From Apiosordaria backusii (Eukaryota > Ascomycota > Sordariomycetes > Sordariales > Lasiosphaeriaceae), in NCBI GenBank assembly GCA_030549205.1, contig JAUKTV010000007.1, positions 1,612,001 through 1,676,000 on the forward strand: a stretch of DNA of 64,000 nt. The letters are read 5' to 3'. The translations under genes and the position numbers were made by a program. Positions 52,535 to 62,488 of the stretch are shown here, piece by piece. Below the pieces are notes generated by a model. The model ran no database searches. It saw only the letters and a list, made by a program, of their open reading frames with translations, and was not told where the DNA came from. Position 1 is the first letter of the stretch; every line of letters begins with the position of its first letter.

Positions 52535-54565
52535 ATGAAGCGAATCCTCAAAACAGCCCTCCGATTCAAGGAATCCCCCAAAGACCCAATACCCTCCTTC
52601 CATCAATGGCCATCACGAACCTTCTCCACCACCACCACCCGCCTAGCAGAAGCAGCACCACCCCCCATCCAGCTCCGTGCCTACCAAGAAGAATGCATCC
52701 AAGCCGTCCTCACCTCCATCTCCCAAGGCCACAAACGCCTCGGCATCTCCCTCGCCACCGGCTCCGGCAAAACAGTCATCTTCACCCGCCTCATCGACCG
52801 CGTCAAGCCCCCAAATGAAGAAGCAACCCGCAGCCTCATCCTCGCTCACAGAAGGGAACTCGTCGAGCAGGCCGCCCGCCACTGCGCAACCGCCTACCCA
52901 GGCAAAACCATCGAGGTGGAACTCGGCAAAATCCAGGCCACCGGCCACGCCGACATCACCGTCGCCAGCCTCCAATCCATCCTCTCCAAAGACCGCCTGC
53001 TGAAATTCGACCCGTCAAAGTTTAAACTCGTCCTCGTAGACGAAGCCCACCACATCGTCGCCCCGGGGTATTTGAAAGTCCTGGAGCACATGAACCTCCG
53101 GCAGAAGCACCCCGACTCCCCCACCCTCGTCGGTGTATCAGCCACGTTCTCCCGCTCAGATGGGCTAAGACTCGGAGCAGCCATCGACGAGATAGTCTAC
53201 CACAAGGACTATGTCGACATGATCAAAGACAAGTGGCTCTCCGACGTTGTCTTTACGACCGTTGAATCCAAAGCCGATCTTTCCAAAGTCAAAACCAAGG
53301 GTGCTGGCGGTACCGGGGAGTTTGATACCGCCTCGTTGTCAAAAGCGGTGAATACCCCCGAGTTGAACGATATTATTATCCGAGCCTGGTTCGCCAAAGC
53401 CGCTCCCCCGAAGCGGGACTCGACGCTGGTTTTCTGCGTCGATCTAAGTCATGTCGCTGCTTTGACGCAGAGGTTTCGACACCACGGTATTGATGCAAGA
53501 TATGTCACCGGTGACACTCCTGCAAAGGAACGAGCGGAAACGTTGGAGCAGTTTAAACGGAAAGAGTTTCCGGTGCTGATTAACTGTGGAGTTTTTACCG
53601 AGGGGACGGATATACCGAATATTGACTGCGTTGTCCTGGCTCGGCCGACGCGATCACGGAATTTACTGATTCAAATGATTGGGCGGGGGATGAGGCTGCA
53701 TGAGGGCAAGGAGAATTGTCATGTGATCGACATGGTTTCGAGTTTGGATACGGGGATTGTGACGACGCCGACGTTGTTTGGGTTGGATCCGGGGGAGCTG
53801 GTCGCGGAGCAGTCGGGGCAGGAGCTGTATAAAATACGAGAGAGGAGGGAGGAGTCGGAAAGGGAAAAGACAAAAGAAAGGGGGATGAAGATGGCAGAGG
53901 CGGCAAATGCGGCAAAGCCGACGGGGAGGAGCTACAAGGTGGCGTTTACGGAGTATGATTCGGTTTTTGATCTGATTTCGGACACGAGCGGGGAGAAGCA
54001 TATTAGGAGTGTGAGCCAGTTTACGTGGGTGCAGGTGAATCCGAGTAAGTATGTGCTGAGTACGGAGAGGGATGTGATAAAGCTGGAAAGGGAAGAGGTT
54101 GATGTTTCGGAGGAGGAGGGGGAGGAAAACTCGGAGACGATATGGAGGGGGTATGTTATGAAGGCGCTGCCGCCGGGGATGTCAAAGTCTCCGTGGGCGA
54201 CACCACGGGAGTTGTTGAAGGCGAGGACGTTTGTTGATGCGGTGCATGGGTGCGATACGTTTGTGATGGAGCATTATTCGCAATTTTATATTGCGCAGAA
54301 GATGCCGTGGAGGAAGGCGCCGGCGTCGGAGGGGCAGTTGAAGTTTTTAAATAAGCTGAGGACGAAGGAGGATGAGCTTGGGCCGGGGGATATCACGAGG
54401 GGGAAGGCGGCGGATATGATTACTAAGATTAAGCATGGTGCGAAGGGGAGGTTTGCGGAGCTGGAGGCGGATAAGAAGAGGAGGAATAAGAAGAGCATGT
54501 ATGAGCAGTTGGAGAGGGAGAGGAGGGAGAGGGAGAAGGTGTCGGTTGGGCCGTTGGCATCTTGA
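52535..54565 (+). CDS. IRC3: mitochondrial DNA helicase Irc3
   Basis: Superfamily 2 helicase that acts on branched DNA and supports mitochondrial genome stability. Single exon; I chose the ATG giving MKRILKTALRFKESPKD (676 aa), because the basic, Ser/Thr-rich leader through RTFSTTTTRLAEAAPP is a typical matrix-targeting presequence. The ATG at 52394 is the alternative. Helicase motifs in order: Q-like LRAYQEECIQAVL, I ATGSGKTVIF, Ia LAHRRELVEQA, II LVDEAHH, III GVSATFSR, IV STLVFCVDLSH, V INCGVFTEGTDIPNIDCVV, VI QMIGRGMRLH. DEAH sets it in the Irc3/RecQ-like DEAD/H branch. The C-terminal 200 residues (SQFTWVQVNP, LKFLNKLRTK) match the family-specific tail. The second half is strongly G-rich. 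Confidence 0.92.
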   Translation: MKRILKTALRFKESPKDPIPSFHQWPSRTFSTTTTRLAEAAPPPIQLRAYQEECIQAVLTSISQGHKRLGISLATGSGKTVIFTRLIDRVKPPNEEATRSLILAHRRELVEQAARHCATAYPGKTIEVELGKIQATGHADITVASLQSILSKDRLLKFDPSKFKLVLVDEAHHIVAPGYLKVLEHMNLRQKHPDSPTLVGVSATFSRSDGLRLGAAIDEIVYHKDYVDMIKDKWLSDVVFTTVESKADLSKVKTKGAGGTGEFDTASLSKAVNTPELNDIIIRAWFAKAAPPKRDSTLVFCVDLSHVAALTQRFRHHGIDARYVTGDTPAKERAETLEQFKRKEFPVLINCGVFTEGTDIPNIDCVVLARPTRSRNLLIQMIGRGMRLHEGKENCHVIDMVSSLDTGIVTTPTLFGLDPGELVAEQSGQELYKIRERREESEREKTKERGMKMAEAANAAKPTGRSYKVAFTEYDSVFDLISDTSGEKHIRSVSQFTWVQVNPSKYVLSTERDVIKLEREEVDVSEEEGEENSETIWRGYVMKALPPGMSKSPWATPRELLKARTFVDAVHGCDTFVMEHYSQFYIAQKMPWRKAPASEGQLKFLNKLRTKEDELGPGDITRGKAADMITKIKHGAKGRFAELEADKKRRNKKSMYEQLERERREREKVSVGPLAS

Positions 54566-54924
54566 GGTTATGGTAATGTGGCCGAATCTGCATGGCTGAA
54601 TTAAAACTTGTAAAGATATGTTCAAAATGGGTGCTCAAAGCAAGGAAACTTAGGTATTCCGGCGTGGGGGGCAGAGCAGATAGTCTCGGTAAGCAATGCC
54701 CAAAAACTGTGTTTAAATCAAGGATACATCAATATAGAGCAGAATAACCTGTCACACCTGTGCTTTGGGAACCTTTGTGTTGTTGCAGCAACAGCCATCT
54801 TGTTTACTTGCCCCTTTTACCTTTGGGATTTATTTCAGCCCCACACCGTTCACTCTTGGTCCTTTTCATAGGAAAACAAACCAATCCCTATCTCGGATCC
54901 TACCTTTTTCCTTTGAAGACTAGT

Positions 54925-55108
54925 AGAGTAACACAATGCAATGGAAACAGTGACACAGCACAGAAAGACATGTTCAACACCAGAATGGCTCAATAACCAT
55001 GATTAGGGGTATCGACCCACCGAAAACGCCACCGAAATGCCAAAGCCAACCCATTAACCACCCAAATACGCCCTCAACATTTAAAATCAAGGGTATCAAC
55101 CACCTCTC
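54925..55108 (-). repeat. left copy of a diverged inverted repeat
   Basis: Read on the minus strand it runs GGAGAGGTGGTTGATACCC, ... TTTGGCATTTCGGTGGCGTT, ... CGATACCCCTAATCATGG, ... GAACATGTCTTTCTGTGCTG. The same order recurs on the plus strand at 57226-57400. Similarity is roughly 70% by eye, with indels. Confidence 0.75.
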
Positions 55109-55899
55109 CTTGCGGTGGATGGCCCAGGCCCAGGCGTGCCAAAAGCATGCGTCACCTTGAGTTCGACGACAGTTACATTTTCTCCTATACAGAACGTGGC
55201 CGGGAGTTGAGAGCATGAGAGAGGCTTTTGTAGAGGGGATGGGGTGGTTTTGTGGTGTGTATGTTGTTGTTGGGGAGCTGGTTGTCAATGTCTTGATTTA
55301 AAAATCAACTTCTGTCCAAGGATAAAGTGACTATTGTTGAAGCTTTGAGGTTCTTTTCTTGGACGCTTGACAAACAAATCATGGACCTTCACAGTTTATT
55401 AATTTGACTATTTAACTTTTGGCTGTCAGCAAAGGGTAATATTCAGGCCCTTGGATCTTTTGGGACGCATTAGCGACAAGATCGGCCCTCAACACAAGAA
55501 AAAGTGAAGATCTCGAGTTGATAAAGAGACCAAAATCATGCTGAATATGTGAATTTGTTGTATTTTTAAGTAACAGTATGATTGGCTGCATTTCTTTCTG
55601 GCACGGTGGAATGTGGACAGTAAAGCACACCCCCTTCCATGACACCTGAGCCCCTAAAAGAGCATCAACCAAGGAAGCAAATGCCAGGTTCTTACTTAAC
55701 CTTCTATTGACCGATAAGAGCTATGTTCCATGTCAGTCTACCAACCTATCTTTATCGACGTCATTATCGAAGAAGGCGAATTGCTGCTGACGATTTCTCT
55801 GACGATATAGTTCGTAGCTTCCTTGTTGTCCTCACCGTAGATAAGAGACATGAGAAAAAGAAGCAGACGTCGTGGTAGAATCTTCACGTCGTTCACGAG

Positions 55900-56345
55900 G
55901 TCCATTCTCGTGGCTTGTTATCAGCAGAGTGTTCAAACTCTTAATTGGAACGTATTGTTTGGGAAGTCGTTTCTCCATCCTCTTCGGCCCGTGGCTTCCC
56001 TTCGAGAAATAGAGCAAGTGAAATGGCGGAGCTGATCCTCCGAGTTGCTCAGGAGTCCCATTCTCGTGGGGCTGTTATCGTTCAAAGTCTTCAGCAGTTC
56101 GATAAAACGTATTGTTTAGCCAGCCGTCTGAACTTGAGGCTCTTATCCGGAGCGTTACTCCTACTATTCAGGTAGTTGCCCTCCATTTCTTCACCTCGTA
56201 GCTTCCATTTTCGAAAACAAACAAGTGAAATGACGTCGACAAACCTCCCAGGCACCCGTGGGCTTATTGTCATCTGAACTTGAGGCTCTTATCAGAAGAT
56301 ATTGTTCATTCACCTGGCCCAGGAGCACTGATCCAGTTGCTCCCA
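55900..56345 (+). repeat. diverged tandem repeat, about three units of 150-180 bp
   Basis: Unit landmarks recur in order: CCATTCTCGTGG, TGTTATC, ACGTATTGTTT, CTTCC-TTCGA, CAAGTGAAATG and CTCC. Between units 2 and 3 the string TGAACTTGAGGCTCTTATC is repeated exactly (56129 and 56277). The last unit runs into the leader of the next gene. Confidence 0.7.
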
Positions 56346-56442
56346 GTCTACAGGTATAAATTCCCCTTGATTCTTCCGTCCTTTGCCAAACCTTCTCTTT
56401 TGCAGCAAACAAGAATCCCCCACATCACCACCACCATCAACA

Positions 56443-57306
56443 ATGGATTCTCCCAACTCTTCCGCCCCCGCCCGCCAGCGCTCTGCTGCCACTGCTGGTC
56501 TCTCGTCTGTGGCCGCTGGTGTTTCGTCCGCTGCCGCCGTTCCCCCGCCTGTCACCGCTGCCACTGATCTCGGTGTCACCAACCGTCCGCCCCCTGTCGC
56601 CGCCCCGTCCCACCCCGAGCACCAAAGCTCCCGGGCCGACAACGATGACGACGACTTTTTTGATCTCCCCGGAGCCCCCCTCACCACCACCACCGCCACC
56701 AACAACAACAACAACAACACCACCCTCACCAAATGGCAGGAATTCCCCCCTCCCCCCCTCAGCCACTACAACACACCCCACCACCACCCCTCCTGGAACC
56801 CCACCCTGCCCAAGCCCCCCGAGAAGCACTCTTCTTTGGCTCCCGAGTTGGAAAAAGCCATTGCCACCCGGGAAAAGGCCGCCGAGATGTTTGCAAAGGA
56901 GCAGGAGGAGATTGCAAGGGAGATTTTGGGTGTTGATGAGAGGATCAAGGAGAAGCGGCAGGCTCTGGAGGAGGTGAGAAATAATAAGAGGCAGCTGCAG
57001 TTTGAGAGGGGCAAGGATAAGCAGACGGTTATGATTGAGATGGAGGATCATATGATTGTGGAGCAGGGGCTGTTGGAGGAGCTTGGGTGTTTGGGGCAGG
57101 AGAGGAGGTTTTTGGAGGGGAAGGGGAGGGAGGGGGTGGAGGGGTGGTTGAGGGGGGAGTGGAGGGGTATAGGGGGTATTAGAAGGACTGGGGGGGTTTT
57201 TGCGACTTCTGGGGGCGTTGTGGAGAGGTTGATACCCATGCTTTGGCACTTTGCGGGCGTTTTCATGGCCCCTATTTCACATTGCGGAGGCGTTTCCGGC
57301 GGATAG
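56443..57306 (+). CDS. hypothetical coiled-coil protein with repeat-derived C-terminus
   Basis: Single-exon frame of 287 aa, start MDSPNSSAPARQRSAATAGL; open frame further upstream begins with TTG. Residues 1-130 are Ala/Ser/Pro-rich with an acidic patch (RADNDDDDFFDLPGAP) and Thr/Asn runs. Residues about 135-235 form a long charged helix, very probably a coiled coil (ELEKAIATREKAAEMFAKEQ, EIAREILGVDERIKEKRQAL). The last 30 residues or so, including VERLIPMLWHFAGVF, are encoded by the right arm of an inverted repeat, so they may not be ancestral. I do not recognise a family. Expression is plausible given composition like the neighbouring genes. Confidence 0.6.
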   Translation: MDSPNSSAPARQRSAATAGLSSVAAGVSSAAAVPPPVTAATDLGVTNRPPPVAAPSHPEHQSSRADNDDDDFFDLPGAPLTTTTATNNNNNNTTLTKWQEFPPPPLSHYNTPHHHPSWNPTLPKPPEKHSSLAPELEKAIATREKAAEMFAKEQEEIAREILGVDERIKEKRQALEEVRNNKRQLQFERGKDKQTVMIEMEDHMIVEQGLLEELGCLGQERRFLEGKGREGVEGWLRGEWRGIGGIRRTGGVFATSGGVVERLIPMLWHFAGVFMAPISHCGGVSGG

Positions 57307-57400
57307 ATACCCCTGATTATGGCGTTATTGAGACATTCTGATGTTGAGCATGTCTTTCTGTACTGTGTCTATGTGTCCGTTGAATTGTGCTACACCGCCA
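57226..57400 (+). repeat. right copy of a diverged inverted repeat
   Basis: Partner of 54925-55108. It overlaps the last 27 codons of the hypothetical coiled-coil gene. The two copies share the peptide pattern IPLIM after a GGV-x-GG block, with a stop codon between in this copy. Confidence 0.75.
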
Positions 57401-58786
57401 ACGATCTTTTTCGAGGGCTCCAATGGTCTATTAAATGTGCGCTGCATGTTATTAGACCTTGTATCCGGTATTCCATGCGTATCTTTATCCTTTTTGTGTT
57501 GAGAATAAACCATTATATCTCTCATTGTTCGTTAGCTGTGTCTTCAACGGGAACCATCTATTTAGCACATTTCCCATCACCAGTCTCTTTCACCTATTCT
57601 ATGCCTTTGCCGGGATGATAATCCTTTCCATCACAATTCCTTCATAAAATTGTCCATATCGTCAATCCCCAAAAGTCCCGGCTCGTCTTTCTGGTTCAAA
57701 CATCTCGCTCTGTCAATGTCAACCATCGAAACACTCCATAGTCGCTCGAAATTGGGAAGGGCTATAGGGTTTTGAATATTGCTATGGGTATCAGTTTTAG
57801 AGAGAAACATCATGAATAAAAAGGGGCATTACTTTTCAAAAGTCTGAGGTACCTGATGTCGATAGCAACCCTAAACCTCACCTGATACATTGCGGCGGTT
57901 TGCCATGTGCCCTCGGTGGGTTTGATGGCTGGTTGTTATCTCTTCTCAACAGAGTTCCGCCACATTTTCTTAGGGCAGGGCTTGTTTGCCTGTGCAATAG
58001 ACTTTGCATGTTGAGGTAAGTTGCAAGACGGGCAGTGCGTGATAACAGCTAGCAGAAGAGGTTTTATAACGGACATCCGTACTTCTAGATCAAAGGTTAG
58101 GCTGGCATATATCTACCTCGTAGGTCAACATAAGTTACTAGGTTTCAAAGCATCGTCAAGTGGTTTATGGACATTGAACACCAAACTTCCTCTCCGCGTC
58201 TGGTGGGAGTTTAAAAAGCCACCAGCCTTTTAGGTCAGTGCTCGTGTTCGGCGCACCATGCACCTACCGATGCGCCCACACAATGGCCGTCTGTTAGAAT
58301 GTCGACAGTTCGTGAGCTGGACATGCCGATGGCTTTAGAATCTCAAGGAGCAACATGATCTTCGTCGGTTTATATCGTCGTCCTCGGCAAGGAAATCAAG
58401 CTTAAGTTGGGATAAATAAGGTACCACAATCTCGGGTTTCCACCACACCGCCGCCTATCTTGAAGCCACCACCATCTGGCTCCTAAAATGAAAAAGTCTA
58501 ATTTGAGTGAATATACGTGTCCTCGCACACAAGCTGGAAATAGAGATTTTCTCAACTTTTCTCAACAAGTCATACAAAACTCTGGCTTCACTTCCTCCTA
58601 AGAAGTGAGACGAATTATTCTTGTTCATCTCGGCATCCCATCATCTCTTGAGCTCGACAACGACTACAATATTCGCACAGCGTCTACACTCTCGGACACG
58701 ACCAGAACCAACTACAAGAACAACAGAACAAATCCAAGAAGAACCAGCACACCAGCGACCTTGGTGACTTGCTCACCACCAACATC
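57401..58786. other. intergenic, no gene seen
   Basis: 1.4 kb, relatively AT-rich. No open frame with protein character and no RNA gene recognised. Confidence 0.5.
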
Positions 58787-60145
58787 ATGGGAAACCAACA
58801 ATCCATCCCCAGGCGCCCTCCCGACGCTGCTGGCCCTCCTCAACCTCAACCTCAACCTCAACCTCAACCTCAACCTCAACCCCCACATCCCCTGACCACC
58901 AACCCTCGCCATCATCCACCACCAACCAACACCACAAGCGAGCCTACTCCCCCCACGCTCAAAACCTATCCCTATCCCAAACCCCCACCAACCCAAACTT
59001 ATCATCCCCACCACCACCAAAAACACCCACCCCTCCTCACAACCCCCAACCTCCCCCTCAACCCCCTTCTCAACCTGGTGGCGAACCTTCCCCCGGCCCA
59101 GCTATCCTCCTCCTCCCCCCTTCTCCCCTCCCCCTCCCACCAAACCCAACCCTCCCCCTCCCCCCTCCGAACTCGACCCCTCCAACCCCCCCCACCCAAA
59201 CCAATCCCCTTCCCCTACCTCAACCACCAACTCTCCCTTTACACCCACCAAACAACCACCCTCACCACCGCCCTCTCCCTCCTCCAAGAAGACCTCTCCG
59301 CCTGCACCACCACCACCACCACCCTCCAAACCGCCCTCTCCACCCACCACTCCTTACTCAAATCCGCCAAGCTAATCCTCATTCCGCGACAAGAACCCCG
59401 CAACTCTACGCGGCGGCGGGCGAAAAAGGAGAGGATTTCCCAGTTGGAGGGTGTTATCAAAGCGATTAAAAAGGAGATAGCTGAGGTGGAAAAGTCAAGG
59501 GGGATAGTCGTCAAGGAGATAAATGACATTTTAGGGGTGTATTTACCCCGGGATTTTGGGGTAGAAGAACAAATCCACAAGAAGGCCATACAGCAGGAGA
59601 AGGAGGGGAAACGGAAAGAGGAGGAGGAGGAGAGGCGTGGGGAGTTGTTGGGGGTGTATGGGGAGATGGATAGAGTTTCGCGATCGAGGTGGAGGTCTTA
59701 CCGTTTTACGGAGCAGCAGCTGGAAAAAGAGGAAAAGGAAAAGAAGGTGATGATAGGGAATCATCTTGGTATGTGGAGGTATCGGGAGGAACATGGGGGG
59801 AAACTACCGGATGATTGGGGGAGGGTTTCAGTGCCGGATTGGTGGAGGTGGTTTGATGATCAGAAAGTGGTGGAACTGAAAGGTGAGGGGGAGGGGGAGA
59901 GGTGGGGGGAGTGTAAGGGGTATGTGGATAAACTGAGGGAGAGGGTGAGGTTGGATAATAAAATGGTGGTGGTGACGAGGGCGGCGGTGGGGAGGAGGGG
60001 GGAGTATGAAGTGATTATGGGGTGTGTACAGTGGGCGATGGGGAGGGTGAGGGAGGAGGAGGAGAGGGGGGGGGGTATTATGTTGGGGAGGTTGATTAAG
60101 GTCGGCAATGAGGGAGGAGGAAATGCCCGGGGCGATGTCTGGTAG
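58787..60145 (+). CDS. hypothetical coiled-coil protein with N-myristoylation start
   Basis: Single exon, 452 aa. The ATG at 58787 gives MGNQQSIPRRPPD, with Gly2 and Ser6 as required for N-myristoylation; open frame above it begins with TTG. A Gln-Pro repeat (CAACCT hexamers, about 58838-58880) and a long Pro/Thr/His-rich segment fill residues 20-165. A helical region follows, with SLLQEDLSACTTTTTTLQTA and a basic coiled coil (KKERISQLEGVIKAIKKEI). Then come an acidic/basic helix and a Trp-rich block (PDWWRWFDDQKVVEL). It may attach to membranes through the lipid. No family recognised. The first half is C-rich and the second strongly G-rich. Confidence 0.7.
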   Translation: MGNQQSIPRRPPDAAGPPQPQPQPQPQPQPQPPHPLTTNPRHHPPPTNTTSEPTPPTLKTYPYPKPPPTQTYHPHHHQKHPPLLTTPNLPLNPLLNLVANLPPAQLSSSSPLLPSPSHQTQPSPSPLRTRPLQPPPPKPIPFPYLNHQLSLYTHQTTTLTTALSLLQEDLSACTTTTTTLQTALSTHHSLLKSAKLILIPRQEPRNSTRRRAKKERISQLEGVIKAIKKEIAEVEKSRGIVVKEINDILGVYLPRDFGVEEQIHKKAIQQEKEGKRKEEEEERRGELLGVYGEMDRVSRSRWRSYRFTEQQLEKEEKEKKVMIGNHLGMWRYREEHGGKLPDDWGRVSVPDWWRWFDDQKVVELKGEGEGERWGECKGYVDKLRERVRLDNKMVVVTRAAVGRRGEYEVIMGCVQWAMGRVREEEERGGGIMLGRLIKVGNEGGGNARGDVW

Positions 60146-60990
60146 CTTTAAGAAGGGGGTGGGATATTGATGGTGAGAAAGGGATTCTCATCCGCAATGT
60201 TCGCCCTATGTGCTGGGTTTCTCAGGACATGTCCCATCCATACGGGTATCCAACTTGGTGGAAGGGCGTGAATAGAGGGCTCGGGGGTGTGGGTTGGAAG
60301 GGGGGCAGGTGGTAAAGACTGGTGTTGTGTGGTGTTGGGAGTGCTGAATCGGTGCAAGCCCGACGATGTATTCTCATCCGCTCGGCCTGGGTGGAGTTGG
60401 TTTGAGAATGCCCGACGTATTCTCATCCGCAATATTTGCCCTGGGCAGTGTTGGTTTGAGAGCCCGACGACGCATTCTCAGACATGTCATTCATATTAAA
60501 TTTTCTTCAGCAGTTGTTAGTGTACAAAGGAAAGGCGAGAGCCGGGTAGTTGTTTACAAGGAAGGGTGGTATCTTTGGTTAGCGGCTGGGAGTTGGAAAT
60601 TCCGGTTTTGTTTCAGGGTTTGACATGGACTTTGGGGAATGGTTAGAAATGATACCCGAGATACCCTTTCTTTTCCCATCAGTACATTCTCAACAATAAG
60701 AAACATTTTCTGGATACAAAACATTAGCGCGTCACGCTAGATAATAAAAATATACCCTAACATATCATAAACTTGTTGCCTGCCATGCTAAATCGTCGAT
60801 ATCATCAGTCTCTCTTGTGTGTTGAGGGTATAAAAGGGGTAATAAGTGTCAAGTATGAGTAAGTAGTGATGGCCCTAGCATTCTGTCCTCCACATCAATC
60901 CCAAAACCTGTCCAGCAACACGTCAGCATCCAGCGCCAAACCACCCACCCTACCAGAATATGCCATATCCACCCTTTGTTCATGTTTTGT
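60146..60990. other. intergenic region with short tandem repeats
   Basis: 0.85 kb between convergent coding regions. It contains the repeats at 60183-60490 and AT-rich sequence around 60660-60780. No gene seen. Confidence 0.5.
60183..60490. repeat. diverged short repeats built on ATTCTCATCCGC
   Basis: ATTCTCATCCGC occurs at about 60184, 60370 and 60419, and ATTCTCAGACATG at 60474. The last three are about 50-55 bp apart and share CCTGGG-AG-GTTGGTTTGAGA followed by GCCCGACG. Confidence 0.8.
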
Positions 60991-61323
60991 TCAAGCAGTC
61001 CTTCTCTTCTTCAAATACTGCCCTTCCCAGACACCACTTTGCCCGTACCCTTCCATCTGATCTTGCATCTCCCCTTCCGACATGGAACTCTCCGGGCCCT
61101 CGCTCACAACGGTCCAGTCCTCATCCTTGGCGGCTTGTTGCTTCAGATCCAGGCCGCTGGCCCGTCGGTGATAGGAGCAGCTCTTGTTGGTGGTCTTGTA
61201 CGTGACCCACGAGCTGCAGTTTGTGCGGAAGCTGTCGCACACGTGGTGTGTTGCTGTGTCCTCCTTGCAGCCGCAGCCGAAGGTGAGGGAGACTTTCCAG
61301 CAAAAGTATTGGCGGTTTGGCAT
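60991..61323 (-). CDS. small cysteine-containing hypothetical protein
   Basis: Open frame of 110 aa from the ATG giving MPNRQYFCWKVSLTFGCGCK. The first 55 residues contain seven Cys (FC, GCGC, HVCDS, TNCSS, KSCSY) and no signal peptide, reminiscent of the small intracellular Cys-rich proteins common in filamentous fungi. The second half is acidic and Ser/Gln-rich. The frame is open upstream of this ATG but the sequence there is less protein-like. No family recognised. Confidence 0.55.
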   Translation of the reverse strand: MPNRQYFCWKVSLTFGCGCKEDTATHHVCDSFRTNCSSWVTYKTTNKSCSYHRRASGLDLKQQAAKDEDWTVVSEGPESSMSEGEMQDQMEGYGQSGVWEGQYLKKRRTA

Positions 61324-62488
61324 TTTGTTTGTTTGTTTGCAAGAAATGAGGGGTTTGCGGGGGAGGCTGTCACGGAATCTCGAGATAAAAGAGAGAGGAA
61401 ACAGCCTTGCTGTTATGGTGTAGGAACGAGGATAGATTGCTGCGCAGGAGGATGATAACTCATATAACAAGAAACCGAAGTCGGTAGCAAGAAACGTCTC
61501 GTTCTGCACGAGAGGTTGAACAAGAATCAAGAGACACCACGCTAGTCTGTGGTGTGTGTATGTGTATGTGATGTAGTATGATGCGAGGGACGAATAACGG
61601 TGAGAGGAAAAGTTGAGTGAGGCTGGTCAGTCAATCAGCTCCCATCGCGGGATTGTACGGCGTTATACCTACCTATCTGCCTGGACGCAGGATTACTGAA
61701 ACACAGTATCCGTTGGGTCTAGATCAACGAGGCCGAGAGCAGACTACTGGACGAGGCGGCAGGCTGCTACACTACTGCATGCATAAGTATGAGAAATAAT
61801 AGTAAGACCACGAAGGATGAGAATCCGTGTTCCGATTGGGAGAGCGAGGGTAGCTGCCGCCGGTCTGTTCCGGATGAGGGAAACTAAAGACGACTCGGAG
61901 GTGGAATGGCAATTATAAGAGATAGTATAGGTAATGTAAGTAGCTAAAAAGACAAAAAAAAAAGAAGAAAGAGGTGTCGAAACATTCAAGTGGAAATAGG
62001 AATTGGGAATTCCATGTTGATAAGTAGGTAGTCATTATTGGGGACCTTCCCTGAAGGCCAGGGCCGTGGGAGTAGTGAGAGACTACACACTGTGTGGCCC
62101 ACAGTATGTCCTGGCACACCCCTGCCGTCATTGCCCAGTGGCCTGGCGCGCCTCGTGTTCTCGCTGGGGTCACTGACGACACTGAAGCATCCAAGAGACA
62201 TCATCAAATTCGCTACGGTTATTCCCATTGACATTGACATTGACCATCATCTCTTTGCCCTGGCCTGGCAGAGAGCGCCACATACGCTTAATCTGCTTTT
62301 AAATTTGTATTTAATATTCTAGCTTCTTCTTAGCCTACCGGTTTCTACATCGCTGTGTCCTCGTACGACTAGTGCTGCTGCCTCCCTTTATTCTTCCACC
62401 CATCAAGTCCAACAACAGACGTGTCAACCACGGCCCGCTTCACCCGCTCTGTCATCACTCTTTTGCCTCTGATCAACTAGACCATAAC
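61324..62488. promoter_or_regulatory. divergent promoter region, Cys-rich protein / PI4K
   Basis: 1.17 kb between divergent genes. No coding signal; an A-run lies near 61955-61965. It probably includes the long 5' leader of the PI 4-kinase gene. Confidence 0.5.

Larger units (their letters stand above)
54566..56442. other. repeat-rich intergenic region
   Basis: 1.88 kb with no supported gene. It holds one arm of a diverged inverted repeat (about 54925-55108) and a diverged tandem repeat (about 55900-56345). Confidence 0.5.

Noticed and set aside
60148..60432. Minus-strand open frame of 94 codons across the ATTCTCATCCGC repeats
   Set aside because: It is created by the repeat units and lacks a start context or any known pattern; treated as non-coding repeat.
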